Shown here: positions 12,449-13,445 of the stretch, piece by piece
How the letters are laid out: the number at the start of each line of letters is the position of its first letter
Numbering within the stretch: position 1 is the first letter of the stretch
Source: Thermoplasmata archaeon
Lineage (GTDB): Archaea; Thermoplasmatota; DTKX01; GCA-020343715
Length of the DNA stretch: 13,445 bases
Direction of reading: 5' to 3'
Assembly (NCBI GenBank): GCA_020343715.1
Contig: CP070808.1
Location: forward strand, 1,506,910-1,520,354
The notes under the pieces: model-generated
What the model was told of the DNA's origin: nothing
The model's input: the letters and a program-made list of their open reading frames with translations, nothing else
The model's database searches: none
Translations under genes and position numbers: made by a program

Positions 12449-13445
12449 ATGAGAGGAACTGCCAGGATAATGTTCCTGGTCCTCATCGCGGTGATGGTAG
12501 GGGCAAACATTCCCATCACTACCCCATCCAGTCAACCCGCTTGGGACCTTGGCACCGAGGAGGGGCCGGAACCCTTCGTCGTCGGGGAGGACGGCGAGGG
12601 CCTCAGCTACACCAGCCACCCGGCCACAGCCAGCGACGTCATCGGTATGATGGACGCCTGCGGCATCTACGACCCCTCCGTGGACTACAACGTGATGTTC
12701 GACGGCCTCGGCACGGGACTGGCCCCCCCGACAGCGGCCGAGTACGCCGACATGGTGGGCACGGCCGACATGGTCACCGACGTGGCCCTGGCCCCCGGCG
12801 GAGAGCTGCCATCGGCGGTGGACCACTCCACGGAACCCTACATGCCCGTTCCGGACAGCCAGGGCGGCCAGGGCTCCTGCGGGGCGTGGGCCGTCTCGTA
12901 CTACGCCAACGGCTACCTGCAGGCCAAGGACAACGACTTCACCGACGCCCACAACGGCTCCAACAAGTCCCACCTGATGAGCCCGGCGTGGGTGTACAAC
13001 AAGATCAACTACGGCGTGGACTCGGGCTCCAACTGGTACCGCAACCACGCCCTCATCTCCTCCGTCGGCAACGCTGATTGGGACACGATGCCGTACAACT
13101 GGCGAGACCTATATGGCTGGGGCGACGAGGACGCCTGGCGCATCGCCCCCAAGTATCGGGTGAGGGCGAAGTACGACCTGGCGTCCACCGACAGCACCAT
13201 GGTGATCAAGGCATGGCTTGCCGAGGGCTACCTCCTGCCCATGGCCTTCGATGCGGGCCAGTACACCCACCTCAGCGATGACGACATCATCTCGGCGGTG
13301 GAGTACAGCAGCAGCGCCTCGAACCACGCCAACACCATCGTGGGCTACAACGACTCCATCACCGCCGACGGGGAGGCGGGCGCCTTCAAGATCGTGAACT
13401 CCTGGGGCGCCACCTGGTCCACCGACGGCTACTGGTGGATGACCT
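12449..13445 (+). CDS. secreted papain-family (C1) cysteine protease, partial (cut by right edge)
   Basis: An extracellular peptide-bond hydrolase. 332 residues are visible. A hydrophobic export signal lies at about residues 7-20 (IMFLVLIAVMVGAN). A propeptide-like, mixed region runs to about 125. The papain fold then shows all catalytic residues: the oxyanion-hole Gln Q138 six residues before the nucleophile C144 in DSQGGQGSCGAWAVS, the catalytic His H293 in SNHANTIVGYN, and the Asn N317 in KIVNSWGATWSTDGYWW. The usual GSCWAF reads GSCGAWAVS, a normal variation. Since Asn-Ser-Trp-Gly is already reached, the protease domain is nearly complete. Any further surface-attachment domain or PGF-CTERM would lie beyond the window. 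The start is ATG 12449, directly downstream of a strong TATA box. It is divergent from the Ig-repeat surface protein. Confidence 0.9.
   Translation, partial: MRGTARIMFLVLIAVMVGANIPITTPSSQPAWDLGTEEGPEPFVVGEDGEGLSYTSHPATASDVIGMMDACGIYDPSVDYNVMFDGLGTGLAPPTAAEYADMVGTADMVTDVALAPGGELPSAVDHSTEPYMPVPDSQGGQGSCGAWAVSYYANGYLQAKDNDFTDAHNGSNKSHLMSPAWVYNKINYGVDSGSNWYRNHALISSVGNADWDTMPYNWRDLYGWGDEDAWRIAPKYRVRAKYDLASTDSTMVIKAWLAEGYLLPMAFDAGQYTHLSDDDIISAVEYSSSASNHANTIVGYNDSITADGEAGAFKIVNSWGATWSTDGYWWMT

Noticed and set aside
1..13445. Search by eye for tRNA, rRNA, CRISPR arrays, insertion sequences and long terminal repeats
   Set aside because: No clover-leaf, regularly spaced identical repeats, transposase or integrase signatures were seen.

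Overview
The window is visibly GC-rich and reads as archaeal DNA, most likely from a heterotrophic euryarchaeote of the Thermoplasmatota type. The lineage is an inference. It rests on archaeal TATA boxes about 25 bp upstream of near-leaderless starts, a NikR-like ribbon-helix-helix regulator, a two-gene DUF35/thiolase operon, a PGF-CTERM (archaeosortase) sorting signal, and a secreted papain-type protease. Codon use is uniformly G/C-ending across all genes. No mobile element, CRISPR array, tRNA or rRNA was seen.

Layout: (1) 1-1875, minus strand: a thiolase-superfamily gene followed by a DUF35 Zn-ribbon/OB-fold partner that runs off the left edge. (2) 1876-2130: an AT-rich divergent control region. 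(3) 2131-2496, plus: a small exported, membrane-anchored protein. (4) 2524-4464, minus: an ACS-family acyl-CoA synthetase. (5) 4465-4629: a divergent control region with three related dyads. (6) 4630-5061, plus: a NikR-like metalloregulator with an unusual Cys/His-rich loop. (7) 5117-5413: a two-TM Zn-ribbon protein. (8) 5521-6660: an acyl-CoA dehydrogenase. (9) 6806-8164: malic enzyme. (10) 8212-8643: a small membrane protein resembling YdjM-type hydrolases. (11) 8640-12179, minus: a 1179-residue secreted protein with six Ig-like repeats and a PGF-CTERM anchor. (12) 12449 to the right edge, plus: a secreted C1-family cysteine protease, cut by the window end.

The left two thirds suggest acyl-CoA metabolism. 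The synthetase would activate carboxylic acids, the dehydrogenase would oxidise acyl-CoA, the thiolase/DUF35 pair would handle a C-C bond step, and malic enzyme would connect C4 acids to pyruvate and reducing power. The right third is surface biology: a large anchored Ig-repeat protein divergent from a secreted protease, with both promoters in one 269-bp region.

Most worth a second look: the thiolase lacks the usual nucleophilic cysteine; the NikR-like protein has an inserted Cys/His cluster; GGTTnTnAACC-like dyads sit on the promoters of both that regulator and the acyl-CoA synthetase; and a nested 52-bp dyad lies upstream of malic enzyme. All functional calls come from reading motifs by eye. 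No database search was run.
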